Positions 40,466-49,500 of a DNA stretch of 64,000 nt are shown one piece after another (the stretch's first letter is position 1; the number at the start of each line of letters is the position of its first letter). The DNA lies in IMG/VR virus record IMGVR_UViG_3300048591_000147, positions 126,001 through 190,000 of that record; one strand, 5' to 3'. Below the pieces are notes generated by a model that worked only from the letters and a program-made list of their open reading frames with translations, did no database searches and was not told the origin of the DNA. The translations under genes were made by a program, and so were the position numbers. Source of the DNA: a virus.

Positions 40466-42115
40466 TCAATTGGTGTATTTGTCGTTCTCTCTTCTTGATT
40501 TAGGGGCGTAGTGGTACTTTCTGTGATGGTTGGTCAACGACATTAACAGACAGCCACTACGTATTTTATTTTCTTGTTGTAGTGATTCCACATGAGACAT
40601 CCAAGTCTGTTCGTAAGTGTGAGCCCATTTAGTGTCTAAGAATACTTTAGTATTGCCACTCTTATTAAAGACTAATGGCCAATTACAATAATGGTGGTGT
40701 CCTACTGAATATGGTAGGCTTTCATAAACATTAATATAATGTATCTTTGCTAATTTTTCGTCTTGTTTATGTATGGACGTAGTGAAATACTTTGATTTTC
40801 TTTCTTTCGGTACGTTATACCATGCCCAGTCTACAAAATTATCTCCGAAAAATTCTGAGAAAGAAGTCTTGAGATAATCCAAATTCTCATTCTGCATTAT
40901 AGTTATGCATTTGTTTAACCAATTTTTGTGATAGGTATTAAACCCAGACTTACATATGGTATTTGTAGTATGGAATAACATATCATCCTCAAACATTATA
41001 TAATATTCATGGCCACTTTCGTTAAAGTGTTCAGCTATGAACTGTCTGGCGCTATTGATACCAATGTTGTCAAATTTGAATTCCTCAAAATTATATTTGT
41101 CAAACAATTCTTTATATTGTGCACTTGTTGCTGCATCGGTTGAATTATTTACAACATATTTTTTACACGAATTGAATATTTCTGGGTATACAGCTACAAA
41201 GTTTTCAACCCAGTATTGAAATTGGTTAGGTAAATTATATGTTAACGCATATATCGCTGTCTGTTCAGAGTTACCAGAGACTTCCGAGTTCTTAACGTCT
41301 TCGAAGAATTTGCATACCAATCCGTTGCCTTCTATCATTCTGATGTTGCATAACTCTGGGTGCTTATATGTTATTAATGTGAACACACTTTCTTCCGTTC
41401 CCATCAACCCATCATCAAGCGTTGAAGCTAATAACTGGTAGTAGAGATTATTGATTTGTTCTATGTGGTATCTATTACCACCAAAGAATCCGCCTCTGGC
41501 CACATGTGTAGTATCAGTACCAGCATAACGATTCATACCAGCTTTAGTAAATCCATGCACTTCAATCTGTCCGTCATATGGGAAGCACACGTATAACATC
41601 TTGTTCAAATGTTTTATTAACTTTCTTTCAAAAAGCGGGAATTCCTTTTCGTTGAAATACTGGTCTAGGTTCACCGTGTTAGCTAAGCCGCTGTCTATCC
41701 AACAAAACATATTGGTCTTGAAATGGTTAAATATCGAACTATCGTTCAGCATGAACTGCTTTTGCATTGTTATTAGATTGTAGTGTTTTAACTTTGCTTG
41801 TGGGGATTGAGCCAGCCAGCCAGCTTGATTAAGCCATGCTTCAGTATTTCTAATCTTTTCAACTTGTTCTACAAATGGAAAAGATTCCAATTCTTTTAAA
41901 GATCTATTGATTATTTTGATATTTTCTTTTTTATGTGACTGTACGAACTCATTGAGAGATTCTTCACAATATACAACTAGATTTATATGCTGATACTTCA
42001 ATAGTTTAGAAAAACATTCTTTATAATGTTCAAAAGATCTAGAGAATCCGCTCGCTAAGTGCTCTCTACCAATGTCAAATAATGCAGTAACGAACGTTAT
42101 ATCTGATTTTTTCAT
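40466..42115 (-). CDS. Fusion: HtrL/YibB-like domain plus GT-A glycosyltransferase
   Basis: A 549-residue protein from ATG 42115. The N-terminal half has ITFVTALFDIGREHL, then NLVVYCEESL and MFCWIDSGLA, the pattern of the HtrL/YibB family linked to lipopolysaccharide gene clusters. The C-terminal half has AIYALTYNLPNQFQYWVENF, YYIMFEDDMLF (a DxD-like EDD) and later SVGHHHYCNWPLVF, suggesting a second glycosyltransferase. It is the last gene of the minus-strand sugar operon from 47576, with an extra late promoter candidate at 42139-42146. The sugar donor is unknown. Confidence 0.78.
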   Translation of the reverse strand: MKKSDITFVTALFDIGREHLASGFSRSFEHYKECFSKLLKYQHINLVVYCEESLNEFVQSHKKENIKIINRSLKELESFPFVEQVEKIRNTEAWLNQAGWLAQSPQAKLKHYNLITMQKQFMLNDSSIFNHFKTNMFCWIDSGLANTVNLDQYFNEKEFPLFERKLIKHLNKMLYVCFPYDGQIEVHGFTKAGMNRYAGTDTTHVARGGFFGGNRYHIEQINNLYYQLLASTLDDGLMGTEESVFTLITYKHPELCNIRMIEGNGLVCKFFEDVKNSEVSGNSEQTAIYALTYNLPNQFQYWVENFVAVYPEIFNSCKKYVVNNSTDAATSAQYKELFDKYNFEEFKFDNIGINSARQFIAEHFNESGHEYYIMFEDDMLFHTTNTICKSGFNTYHKNWLNKCITIMQNENLDYLKTSFSEFFGDNFVDWAWYNVPKERKSKYFTTSIHKQDEKLAKIHYINVYESLPYSVGHHHYCNWPLVFNKSGNTKVFLDTKWAHTYEQTWMSHVESLQQENKIRSGCLLMSLTNHHRKYHYAPKSRRENDKYTN

Positions 42116-42138
42116 CCTAATTAATTCCAATTTTTAGT

Positions 42139-42146
42139 TATTTATC
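42139..42146 (-). promoter_or_regulatory. T4-type late promoter
   Basis: The minus strand reads GATAAATA, 23 bases before ATG 42115. Confidence 0.65.
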
Positions 42147-42155
42147 GTAGTGAAA

Positions 42156-42887
42156 TTATACCACACTTGAGTAGAAATCAGAAAGCTTAAACGTCTTGTC
42201 CTCGTTAAATGGGCCATTGTCGTGTATTATTGCTGGCGCGTGTCTGGAAAATCCAGTGAATTTATTGTCTTTAATGTTTAGTAATTCGATTGATTCATGG
42301 GTACTGAAAAAGAGTTTTCGCTCATGATCCAATTTAATATCTGCACCATTAGTCAGATACAACCAAGTCCATGCGCCTTGGTCTTCCATTACACCATCTC
42401 TACCATGCGCGATAATTTTATCAAGCGCATCAACTATATGATCTCTTTTGCCTATGTAGGTGCCAGAATTTAGGTATGGGGTGTCCCATTCTTTAGTGTC
42501 ATACAAATGAGTGTATTTTGTGTTAGGCCACAAACCACGTTCTGCACCTATAACAATATTTGCATCGAAGGTGTGAAATTTGTTTAAAATATCATCCTTG
42601 TTTGTGACTATGCCAGTGTCCAATGCATCCATGAACAATAGATAATCGTTGTTTTTGATATGTTTAATTATGTTTTCTCTGAGCCTTATGATCTTATAGA
42701 AGAATAGTTTGGAATAATAATCGTTCTCATTGTTGCAGAATACTTTATACTCGTTGTCGGTATCGCTGTTATCTCTGAATACAATTATCTCATCATCGGC
42801 AAAACTCTTACGCGCCGATTTGTAAAAGATTGGCTGGATGTGATCTGGGTAGTTATATAGTACGGTGATTAAAATTAGGTTACTCAT
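42156..42887 (-). CDS. PLOD/collagen-glucosyltransferase-like glycosyltransferase
   Basis: A 243-residue protein with the motif set of the GT domain of procollagen-lysine hydroxylases and GT25-like enzymes: YLLFMDALDTGIV, NIVIGAERGLWPNTKY, TPYLNSGTYIGKRD, MEDQGAWTWLYL, LDHERKLFFSTHES and PAIIHDNGP. Those enzymes add glucose or galactose to hydroxylysine-linked sugar. The order and spacing make the family call firm; the acceptor here is unknown. Member of the sugar operon. Confidence 0.85.
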   Translation of the reverse strand: MSNLILITVLYNYPDHIQPIFYKSARKSFADDEIIVFRDNSDTDNEYKVFCNNENDYYSKLFFYKIIRLRENIIKHIKNNDYLLFMDALDTGIVTNKDDILNKFHTFDANIVIGAERGLWPNTKYTHLYDTKEWDTPYLNSGTYIGKRDHIVDALDKIIAHGRDGVMEDQGAWTWLYLTNGADIKLDHERKLFFSTHESIELLNIKDNKFTGFSRHAPAIIHDNGPFNEDKTFKLSDFYSSVV

Positions 42888-42890
42888 TTG

Positions 42891-43619
42891 TTATACCTCA
42901 TAAAAAGTTCTTTGTTTGTTGCTGTAGAAAATGAATGCGCCGCCCAACGTCTGTTTTATGTGGAATTTTATTCCAGCATCTAACGCTGCCATGCCGATTT
43001 CTAATCCTTCTGCGTATGCCATACCTTTGTCAGCCGTACATTTTCTTTCCAATTCTGCCCATGCCGTTATGAATTTACCGATTTTATCGTTTTTTTGGAA
43101 GATTAGATATTGTTCGTTTACTATCTGGCACTGATCATACTTGTCCGTTTTATCTAAACCATAAAATACTATTTTCTCTTGTGGTAAAAATGTGCGCTGC
43201 AATTTTTCATCAATTAGATGTCTACCTCTACCTGCCATACCGTCACATTTCATTGTCAGCATTTCTTGAATGCATGCCTCGAATTTTGAGATATTTGCGT
43301 CGAATTTAAGCAACCAATCACAGTCGATATACGCAATATACTTACAGTCCTCCGCATTTGCGAAAGATATTGGGACTAATTTCAGATTATAGTTGAAGTT
43401 CCTTACATGATCAGATAAATTACTTGTCCGAGAATATGACCTATCTAATTCTTTCAATATAAGTCGTTCACTCGACATGTTATTAAAATATGCGATATTG
43501 TCAGTCACGACCAATAGTCTGCTGTCAGTTTTCTTCTCTATAGTCTTAAATAAATTCTGCGCGTAACCATTATATTCGTTACCGACCGCTAAGGTACAGA
43601 ACAGTATATCATATTTCAT
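42891..43619 (-). CDS. GT-A-type glycosyltransferase
   Basis: A 242-residue protein. DILFCTLAVGNEYNGYAQNL begins a GT-A fold, YIAYIDCDWLLKFD has a DxD motif (Asp-Cys-Asp), and GMAGRGRHLIDEKL with IVNEQYLIFQKNDK follow. It resembles GT8-like or capsular sugar transferases of large DNA viruses. It abuts the GT10 gene by one base, in the sugar operon. Confidence 0.75.
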   Translation of the reverse strand: MKYDILFCTLAVGNEYNGYAQNLFKTIEKKTDSRLLVVTDNIAYFNNMSSERLILKELDRSYSRTSNLSDHVRNFNYNLKLVPISFANAEDCKYIAYIDCDWLLKFDANISKFEACIQEMLTMKCDGMAGRGRHLIDEKLQRTFLPQEKIVFYGLDKTDKYDQCQIVNEQYLIFQKNDKIGKFITAWAELERKCTADKGMAYAEGLEIGMAALDAGIKFHIKQTLGGAFIFYSNKQRTFYEV

Positions 43620-44605
43620 TAACCGATGACTCTATCAAAGAACTCTATAATCCTATCCGAATCATAGTATAATGGTAACTTATTATCATGAAAATATGGT
43701 TGTGACAGCATTTTCTTACATTTGGTATCGTCGCCGTCTATCGATTTTACAAATTCTCCGACGTCTTCAAACGATTTAAAGTCGTGGCAGTTTATAAAGC
43801 TTTCAGGGTTGAAATCGTCAGTAATACAATTATTACCATAGAATATAGGAATAGTATTTGCTGCGAATGCATGGACTATTTTTTCCTGAGTTAATTTTGG
43901 CGTGTTCGTATACTGGAATGCTATATTGAATTTGCATTCTTTGAAAAATTGGATTTTACTTCTGTATGTCAGCCCGTCTATCCTCCCATAATATTCTCTT
44001 CGAAGATAAGGATATTTTACAGGTTTCTCATGCTCTGACACGGTTGGTCGCCATGGACCAGAACTTTTGATTGGCTTATACTTCGCTAGTATATCAAACA
44101 GTCTGCCTCGGTCTGCATTATCACTTGCTTGAACCACTGAACAGAATTTCTTATATTGAGAGAACATATCGTCTACATTCTTTTCCCTTGTCATCCACGA
44201 AAAGGGTTCATCAAATATTCTACTTTCATCATATAATACCCATGTGTCCAATACATACGTAGGGAATTTGAGATATCTTGGATGATCGATGTCGGAAAAT
44301 CCTAGTGCGTAATGATTTGGAGAACTGTTCACGGTATCACGGTATGATGTTTCATTAAATAGCTCACCAGTGATAAACACCTTCTTGACGTGTTCCCCAT
44401 ATTCATCTATTTTTCTATTGTTGCCACCAGTGTAATAATCAAAATTCCCACCCTCATTATGGAAGTTGGTGTAGAATACTATATCTGGGTCGTGAGAATC
44501 TATGACAACATTATATTTTTTTGATAACACCCATTTGAAATAATTCATCCACGAGAACATGGAATCGATTGGGAAGTTGGTCCTACTTAATTTTATAGTT
44601 CTCAT
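43619..44605 (-). CDS. GT10 family glycosyltransferase (fucosyltransferase-like)
   Basis: A 328-residue protein whose C-terminal half has the conserved alpha-1,3-fucosyltransferase block: FKECKFNIAFQYTNTPKLTQ, then EKIVHAFAANTIPIFYG and FINCHDFKSFEDV. The N-terminal half is the variable acceptor-binding domain. GT10 enzymes transfer fucose (or similar deoxysugars) from GDP-sugar. In the phage it probably decorates the virion or the host surface. Firm family call, uncertain donor. Confidence 0.88.
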   Translation of the reverse strand: MRTIKLSRTNFPIDSMFSWMNYFKWVLSKKYNVVIDSHDPDIVFYTNFHNEGGNFDYYTGGNNRKIDEYGEHVKKVFITGELFNETSYRDTVNSSPNHYALGFSDIDHPRYLKFPTYVLDTWVLYDESRIFDEPFSWMTREKNVDDMFSQYKKFCSVVQASDNADRGRLFDILAKYKPIKSSGPWRPTVSEHEKPVKYPYLRREYYGRIDGLTYRSKIQFFKECKFNIAFQYTNTPKLTQEKIVHAFAANTIPIFYGNNCITDDFNPESFINCHDFKSFEDVGEFVKSIDGDDTKCKKMLSQPYFHDNKLPLYYDSDRIIEFFDRVIG

Positions 44606-44614
44606 TTAAAACCC

Positions 44615-45832
44615 TTACATGAATGTTATGCCGGTGCCAGTAATATGACCCAGCAGAGTGATGTCTAATTTATTATTTAGTCCATTCCAGAATGTGCTCA
44701 TATTATCATTCAAATGGATATCGTCCCAGACCACAATACCTCGGTAGCCTATATTCTTTAAATGGTCGTAGAACTGACGCTCAAACACACCGTCATGCAT
44801 TGTATCCACCACTATAAATTTAGCTAATAATAACAACTCTACAAACTTTTCAGACATCACGCTATCCGTGATAAATTTGCCCTTATAGATCTCTTCTAAT
44901 TTGTTATATGTGCTAAATCGACTGACATCAAACGACACTACAGAATTATTATTGGTCGCTAGCGCTACGTGACTTGCACCATAATATGCGCCAACTTCGA
45001 CCACTACAGAATTGGTATACTGTGAAGACAATTTTCTTAGCAGTCTATAATGTTCTGCGCCAGCCCGTAATTTGAAATACTCCGAAGGTACACCAACCTG
45101 ATTCAATATATTAAAGTCGTCTTCCATATTAATAGAATCTAACTCAGTCTTTATTTGCTCTAGTGTTTCCATGTGTGGAAATATCTTTCGATATTCGTCA
45201 AACGCTTCTGCACGTTGGGCCGCTTCTCTTTTTTTACACACCCAGACGACCGGATCAAACACTTCTTTATTATAGCTAACAAGATTATACAATTTACAAA
45301 CACCACTAATATGCTTTTCTTCTATTTCACACCAATTCCATATTTTGTCCAAGAAATTGTTTTGAAAATTTTCATGAGTGTCAACATAATCATGCGCCAT
45401 TATAAAATCGCCAACCTTCAAGAATTTGGAGAAGATGGCGAATTCGCCTTGTTTATATCCACCATCACATAGCACGAGTGTTACTCCGGGTGATTGTATA
45501 TACTCTTTGACAAATGTTTCGTCTTTAAGATCCGTATACGCATGTGTGAATATATTCTCAATTCTAATGTCAATATTGGCATCTCTTAATTGTGGATAAT
45601 ACGGGCGACTCTCAATATCATATGATATAATTTGTGTATCGCTTAACCCAAGGGAATTCAAATGTTCTCTAATGCCAAGAATCAAACCGCCACAGGCAGT
45701 GCCTATTTCCAACACTCTAACGGGTCTAATGTCCGCAAGAAAGTCGTAGAACACATCTAATGCATTTCTATGCTGTTGCGCCGTATATCCTTTGTAAAGT
45801 GTGTTACCAGTAACTGGTAAATCGTTGCTCAT
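44615..45832 (-). CDS. Protein with two methyltransferase-like domains
   Basis: A 405-residue protein with two Rossmann domains. Domain 1 (residues 1-200) has VRVLEIGTACGGLILGIREH and DTQIISYDIES, like SAM-dependent methyltransferases or cephalosporin hydroxylase-type proteins. Domain 2 (residues 255-405) has NSVVVEVGAYYGASHVALAT and KFIVVDTMHDGVFERQFYDH. It may methylate a sugar made by the neighbouring enzymes. The duplication-like layout is unusual. Confidence 0.77.
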   Translation of the reverse strand: MSNDLPVTGNTLYKGYTAQQHRNALDVFYDFLADIRPVRVLEIGTACGGLILGIREHLNSLGLSDTQIISYDIESRPYYPQLRDANIDIRIENIFTHAYTDLKDETFVKEYIQSPGVTLVLCDGGYKQGEFAIFSKFLKVGDFIMAHDYVDTHENFQNNFLDKIWNWCEIEEKHISGVCKLYNLVSYNKEVFDPVVWVCKKREAAQRAEAFDEYRKIFPHMETLEQIKTELDSINMEDDFNILNQVGVPSEYFKLRAGAEHYRLLRKLSSQYTNSVVVEVGAYYGASHVALATNNNSVVSFDVSRFSTYNKLEEIYKGKFITDSVMSEKFVELLLLAKFIVVDTMHDGVFERQFYDHLKNIGYRGIVVWDDIHLNDNMSTFWNGLNNKLDITLLGHITGTGITFM

Positions 45833-45851
45833 AATTTATATCCGCTATTAG

Positions 45852-47576
45852 TTAAGTAGTAATTGGCTCTTCAACTCTATCTAGCCATCCATGTGAAATG
45901 CTATGCGGCCATACGATATATGAGGTTGGATCTGAGTTGGACATAAATGTTAAATTCATCTTGAATCTTTCACTGTTTGCCTTAATACATCTCTTAATCT
46001 CTAATTGATTTAAGTCCTTTCTATAGATTTCCTTGCCGGATGAGTCATTAACCGCTAACACCCAGCAATTATAATCTGTTAATAGTTCTTTACCCCCTGA
46101 GTTATTGGTGGCCTTAATTTTGTCCATGTCCATGTTTATTGTGACAATATGTCTTGTCACTGGACGTGATTTTCTGATTACATCTTTATGTTCATTACAC
46201 TGGCGAGTAACTCTATGTAACCACCCTTTTGATACACTATGAGGCTGAATGACATATGATGCTGGATATTCATTAGCTAAAAATATAGATCGATAGTCTA
46301 CCCATTCCACTTTACCTGACGTATATCGTTTAATCTCGTTAGGTAATATATCCTTTCGATGGATTTCTTTTCCATCCACGTCATATACTGCAACCATCCA
46401 ACAATTATAATCATCTAAGAAAACCTTTTTACCATTTTCATCAGTTGACTTTAACTCATTTACATGTACACAAATATGAATATCTCTTGACCCACATAAC
46501 TCATCATTCCACTCTTCTTCTGGCTTATTCACTATTGGTAGTACTGGTAATTTCTTTTCTAAAGCATCCTTATGCACTGCACGCTTTTTAAATGATAGTC
46601 CAGCATATCGTTCATAGTCCTGCAACGTTCTTACATCACCGAACCCATATTTACCAAAATCTATTTGTTTTGGATCTTCTCCATCCATGCCAAATAGTAT
46701 TCTATTACGCTTATGACATTTGTCATTGCGCTCTACCCAATGTAGATCGGTCTTACCTTTCTCTTTCAATGACTGGGTATGATCGTCCCATACTTTTGTT
46801 CTACCTTTTCGGGTATATTCATGCCAGCAGATTAGTCTATGTGGATGATATAGATCATATCCATGTGTAAACGCCCTCGCGGCTATTGATATCTCTTCAC
46901 CATGAAAGAAATATTCAGGGTCGTGCTGAACTTCTACTGCAAATGAGCCGTCCGCAAATGCGAAATGTCCTGAATAAAATCTAGCCAAAATAGGCTCTGA
47001 TAATTCTTTCCAATCGTCAATTGACGCTGGCATAAAAAATACGGCCCCTTCTGGTATGAATCTATCAAAGTCCATCTTCCATGGTATGTTAATTCTACCA
47101 TTTGGTTCATTCTCTGGGTCATATGAAGATACGTAACCAGTTAATACAGGCTTTTTTGATTTCGAACGTAAGCTTTCCAACATTTCAATTGCAACCTCAT
47201 CCCAATTCTCAACAAATCTGTGATGCGAGTCTAACTGTAATGTGTATGTTTCATCATGATATAACTGCTGGATTAGATTTCTAGCCCAACACGCGCCTTT
47301 ACTTTTTTCGAATGGAACATCTATAAGAATTATCGTAGCATACGATTTGTTTAATACGATGGTATCGAAGCCTTGGGCATCGAGGTTGTTCTGAATTACA
47401 CCATCTATGGTGAATTCATGTTTTAAGAAATCTTCAATAGTCTGCTCATCACCGTGCTGCCAGTTTACCACTATGTGTAGCCTATGTGATTCTGATGCTT
47501 TTGATATTATATCATTTAATGTTGGTATTAATTCTGGGTCGCGGTATGCTGCTATTTGTACGAAGATTGTTGTCAT
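45852..47576 (-). CDS. GlcNAc-transferase-like glycosyltransferase with two C-terminal repeats
   Basis: A 574-residue protein. Residues 1-340 match the PF11397 glycosyltransferase (GlcNAc) pattern: IFVQIAAYRDPELIPTL, AYRD-type start, ARNLIQQLYHDETYTLQLDS with LDSHHRF as metal site, FMPASIDDW and FFHGEEISIAARAFTHGYDL. In Dictyostelium this family adds GlcNAc to hydroxyproline of Skp1. Two ~95-residue repeats follow (about 362-458 and 472-568), each with DYNCW and PHS-GWL, unrecognised, maybe sugar-binding. It is first in the sugar operon. Acceptor unknown. Confidence 0.83.
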   Translation of the reverse strand: MTTIFVQIAAYRDPELIPTLNDIISKASESHRLHIVVNWQHGDEQTIEDFLKHEFTIDGVIQNNLDAQGFDTIVLNKSYATIILIDVPFEKSKGACWARNLIQQLYHDETYTLQLDSHHRFVENWDEVAIEMLESLRSKSKKPVLTGYVSSYDPENEPNGRINIPWKMDFDRFIPEGAVFFMPASIDDWKELSEPILARFYSGHFAFADGSFAVEVQHDPEYFFHGEEISIAARAFTHGYDLYHPHRLICWHEYTRKGRTKVWDDHTQSLKEKGKTDLHWVERNDKCHKRNRILFGMDGEDPKQIDFGKYGFGDVRTLQDYERYAGLSFKKRAVHKDALEKKLPVLPIVNKPEEEWNDELCGSRDIHICVHVNELKSTDENGKKVFLDDYNCWMVAVYDVDGKEIHRKDILPNEIKRYTSGKVEWVDYRSIFLANEYPASYVIQPHSVSKGWLHRVTRQCNEHKDVIRKSRPVTRHIVTINMDMDKIKATNNSGGKELLTDYNCWVLAVNDSSGKEIYRKDLNQLEIKRCIKANSERFKMNLTFMSNSDPTSYIVWPHSISHGWLDRVEEPITT

Positions 47577-47592
47577 GTGTTTTTCCTAGAAA

Positions 47593-47619
47593 AAACGGGG
47601 TAAAAAATTTACCCCGTTT
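47593..47619 (-). terminator. Terminator hairpin between 47647 gene and the sugar operon
   Basis: AAACGGGGTAAA and TTTACCCCGTTT form a 12-bp stem with an AAA loop; the minus strand ends in TTTTTTC. Confidence 0.85.
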
Positions 47620-47630
47620 GGTTTTATTGC

Positions 47631-47638
47631 TATTTATG
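47631..47638 (-). promoter_or_regulatory. Late promoter candidate upstream of a terminator
   Basis: The minus strand reads CATAAATA, but transcripts from it would meet the hairpin at 47593-47619 before the glycosyltransferase start at 47576. Confidence 0.45.
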
Positions 47639-47646
47639 CGCAGAAA

Positions 47647-48057
47647 TTATTCCTTCGGCGTAGGCGGGCGACCCTTGTTGGTAACAGGTGCTGGCGCTGG
47701 CGCTTGGGTACTAATACCAAGCTCTTCCGCAAATGTTGCTGTGCGGATACCAGTACCTTTTCCGGGTGGTATGATTTTGCCAGAAACTAATCTGTTCATT
47801 ACTAACTGATGATATGTTTCCAACGCATTGCAACCGTTTTTCAATGTTACTTGACTTAATAGATCCCATAGAGGATAATTACTTGCGTCGCGGCGACGCA
47901 ATATGTTAAGAAATCGCTTTCTGTCGATTGGATCTAAATCACCAGTCTTGATGAAATAGATGTCACCGTTATATGGATCTTCTTTTATTACTAGAATTTC
48001 ATGTACAACACCATCTTTCTTTAAATCTATTGCTCTTACGTGCTGATATTTTGCCAT
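47647..48057 (-). CDS. Late protein, function unknown
   Basis: A 136-residue protein with VRAIDLKKDGVVHEILVIKE and YNGDIYFIKTGDLDPIDRKR, then NILRRRDASNYPLWDLL. It appears similar to uncharacterised proteins of T4-like cyanophages, by memory. The C-terminus is Pro/Ala-rich and disordered (TQAPAPAPVTNKGRPPTPKE). Late promoter at 48087 and AGGAGAAGG ribosome site. Confidence 0.77.
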   Translation of the reverse strand: MAKYQHVRAIDLKKDGVVHEILVIKEDPYNGDIYFIKTGDLDPIDRKRFLNILRRRDASNYPLWDLLSQVTLKNGCNALETYHQLVMNRLVSGKIIPPGKGTGIRTATFAEELGISTQAPAPAPVTNKGRPPTPKE

Positions 48058-48086
48058 TTCCCTTCTCCTATATTAAAGGTTTTCAA

Positions 48087-48094
48087 TATTTATG
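48087..48094 (-). promoter_or_regulatory. T4-type late promoter
   Basis: The minus strand reads CATAAATA, 29 bases before the start at 48057. It overlaps the start codon of the divergent NUDIX gene. Confidence 0.7.
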
Positions 48095-48523
48095 AATAAA
48101 AAAAATGAGTGTCCCAAACTTAAAAGAGCGTATATGATACCTGTTTTCGTACATCAGGGTAACATATATATCATGGTAATGCGCCCTTCAGATAAAAAAT
48201 TCGGTGGGACTGAATATCAAATAGCAAAAGGACGAATAGATCCGGGTGAAACAAGTCTCGAAGCTGCAATTAGAGAATGCGAAGAGGAACTAGGATTATT
48301 CTTACCAGAAAATAGTGCTGTATCATTGGGGTATTACTTCAACAATACTGGTGAGGTATTTTATTCAATTGTAGATAATTCAGAATATCAAACAAAGCCA
48401 TGCCATGAAACTATTCATACTGCATGGCTTTCATTATCAGAATTTATGTTAATTGGTCGCGGAATTCAGAAGCACATAATCATGAATTTAGGTGAAAGGT
48501 TGAATATCATAGAAAATGTCTAA
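48092..48523 (+). CDS. NUDIX hydrolase
   Basis: A 143-residue pyrophosphohydrolase. The Nudix box is complete: Gly47-RIDPG-Glu53-TSLEAAI-Arg61-Glu62-C-Glu64-Glu65-L-Gly68. Substrates of such enzymes include (d)NTPs, ADP-ribose, dinucleoside polyphosphates and mRNA caps; T4 NudE acts on ADP-ribose and related compounds. The sequence does not choose among them. Its end overlaps the convergent AT-hook gene by 36 bases. No clear promoter is seen; ATG 48092 follows AAAGG. Confidence 0.9.
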   Translation: MNKKNECPKLKRAYMIPVFVHQGNIYIMVMRPSDKKFGGTEYQIAKGRIDPGETSLEAAIRECEEELGLFLPENSAVSLGYYFNNTGEVFYSIVDNSEYQTKPCHETIHTAWLSLSEFMLIGRGIQKHIIMNLGERLNIIENV

Positions 48524-49489
48524 TTCCATCAATAGTTCATATATCTCTGAACATACATAATCACCGTACTCACCCTCCCACCATTTTTCACAATATCTTG
48601 CTACTAATTTCTTAAATTCTGTTGGGGCATCTTCACCATTTGGCATGTTGTATAGTTTTAGTATCTTGAATTTATGCTCTCTAGCATAATATTTTAAACT
48701 TTCAACACCCACATTTGTGATGTCTATTTTAAATACATTATGCGGCATATATTCATATTTTGCCACAAATATAAACTTTTGGCTATTTTGTTGTGTTTCT
48801 ATATGGGCAATTGTACTCCCACCCAAAAACTGTCTCCATGATATCCAATCATGGCGATAAACTACGTCAGGTCTGGATGGAACATCTTTAGGTTTTTTAC
48901 CACTTTTACAGAGTTCAAACCATTCTTCTCTTATTTTCAAACCTAATGACTGTGCGTATATCCGTGACTCTTCGTATGGTCTATATGTTATCAATCTCGC
49001 ACGAGCATCATAGAAGTTTTTATTATCGTTTCTTAGGAAATAGTTCCACCCCTTCCATTCATCTCTATAAACTCTGCTTGGGTCTGCTGGTAATCTTGCT
49101 GGTCTGTGTAATTTGAACCATTTTTTAAACATCCAAGCAGACGAAATAGCTTCGTCATAAACTAACTCCCTAGCTTTTTCAAATGTCAAGAATGACACCT
49201 TCCGCTTCTTAGGTTTTTCCCTAATGCGTTTCTTTTTTATTGGGACTATTTTCTTCGGTTTTATTTTCTTAGGAACCCGAACCTTTGGAATGTATGGTCG
49301 CTTCTTCGGTGGTTTTCTTAGCGCAGGGTCTAATTTAGGTCTTCCAACTGGTCTGCCAGTTTTAATCCATCTCGGTTTTACAGTGACTTCTTTTCTAGGT
49401 CGTCCCCTTGGTCTTTTAGGAGTGTCGTCTATCACTATTTCCTTTCTAGGACGACCAACTCTTTTTTTGATTTTATCATCATCTGTCAT
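48488..49489 (-). CDS. AT-hook DNA-binding protein with phage-integrase repeat units
   Basis: A 333-residue, very basic protein. The first 60 residues have three AT-hook cores (RVGRPRKE, RPRGRPRKE, RPVGRPKLD), which bind the minor groove of AT-rich DNA. A Lys/Pro/Arg-rich linker follows, then two repeats like PF14882 (PHINT_rpt): LPADPSRVYRDEWKGWNYFL and VPSRPDVVYRHDWISWRQFL. The C-terminal 100 residues are unrecognised. No integrase catalytic residues are visible. The combination suggests DNA packaging, chromatin-like binding or DNA-end recognition. Firm motif calls. Confidence 0.83.
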   Translation of the reverse strand: MTDDDKIKKRVGRPRKEIVIDDTPKRPRGRPRKEVTVKPRWIKTGRPVGRPKLDPALRKPPKKRPYIPKVRVPKKIKPKKIVPIKKKRIREKPKKRKVSFLTFEKARELVYDEAISSAWMFKKWFKLHRPARLPADPSRVYRDEWKGWNYFLRNDNKNFYDARARLITYRPYEESRIYAQSLGLKIREEWFELCKSGKKPKDVPSRPDVVYRHDWISWRQFLGGSTIAHIETQQNSQKFIFVAKYEYMPHNVFKIDITNVGVESLKYYAREHKFKILKLYNMPNGEDAPTEFKKLVARYCEKWWEGEYGDYVCSEIYELLMELDIFYDIQPFT

Positions 49490-49494
49490 AAATA
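49487..49494 (+). promoter_or_regulatory. T4-type late promoter candidate
   Basis: CATAAATA ends only six bases before ATG 49501; if active it would give a leaderless mRNA. Confidence 0.5.
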
Positions 49495-49500
49495 TTTACC

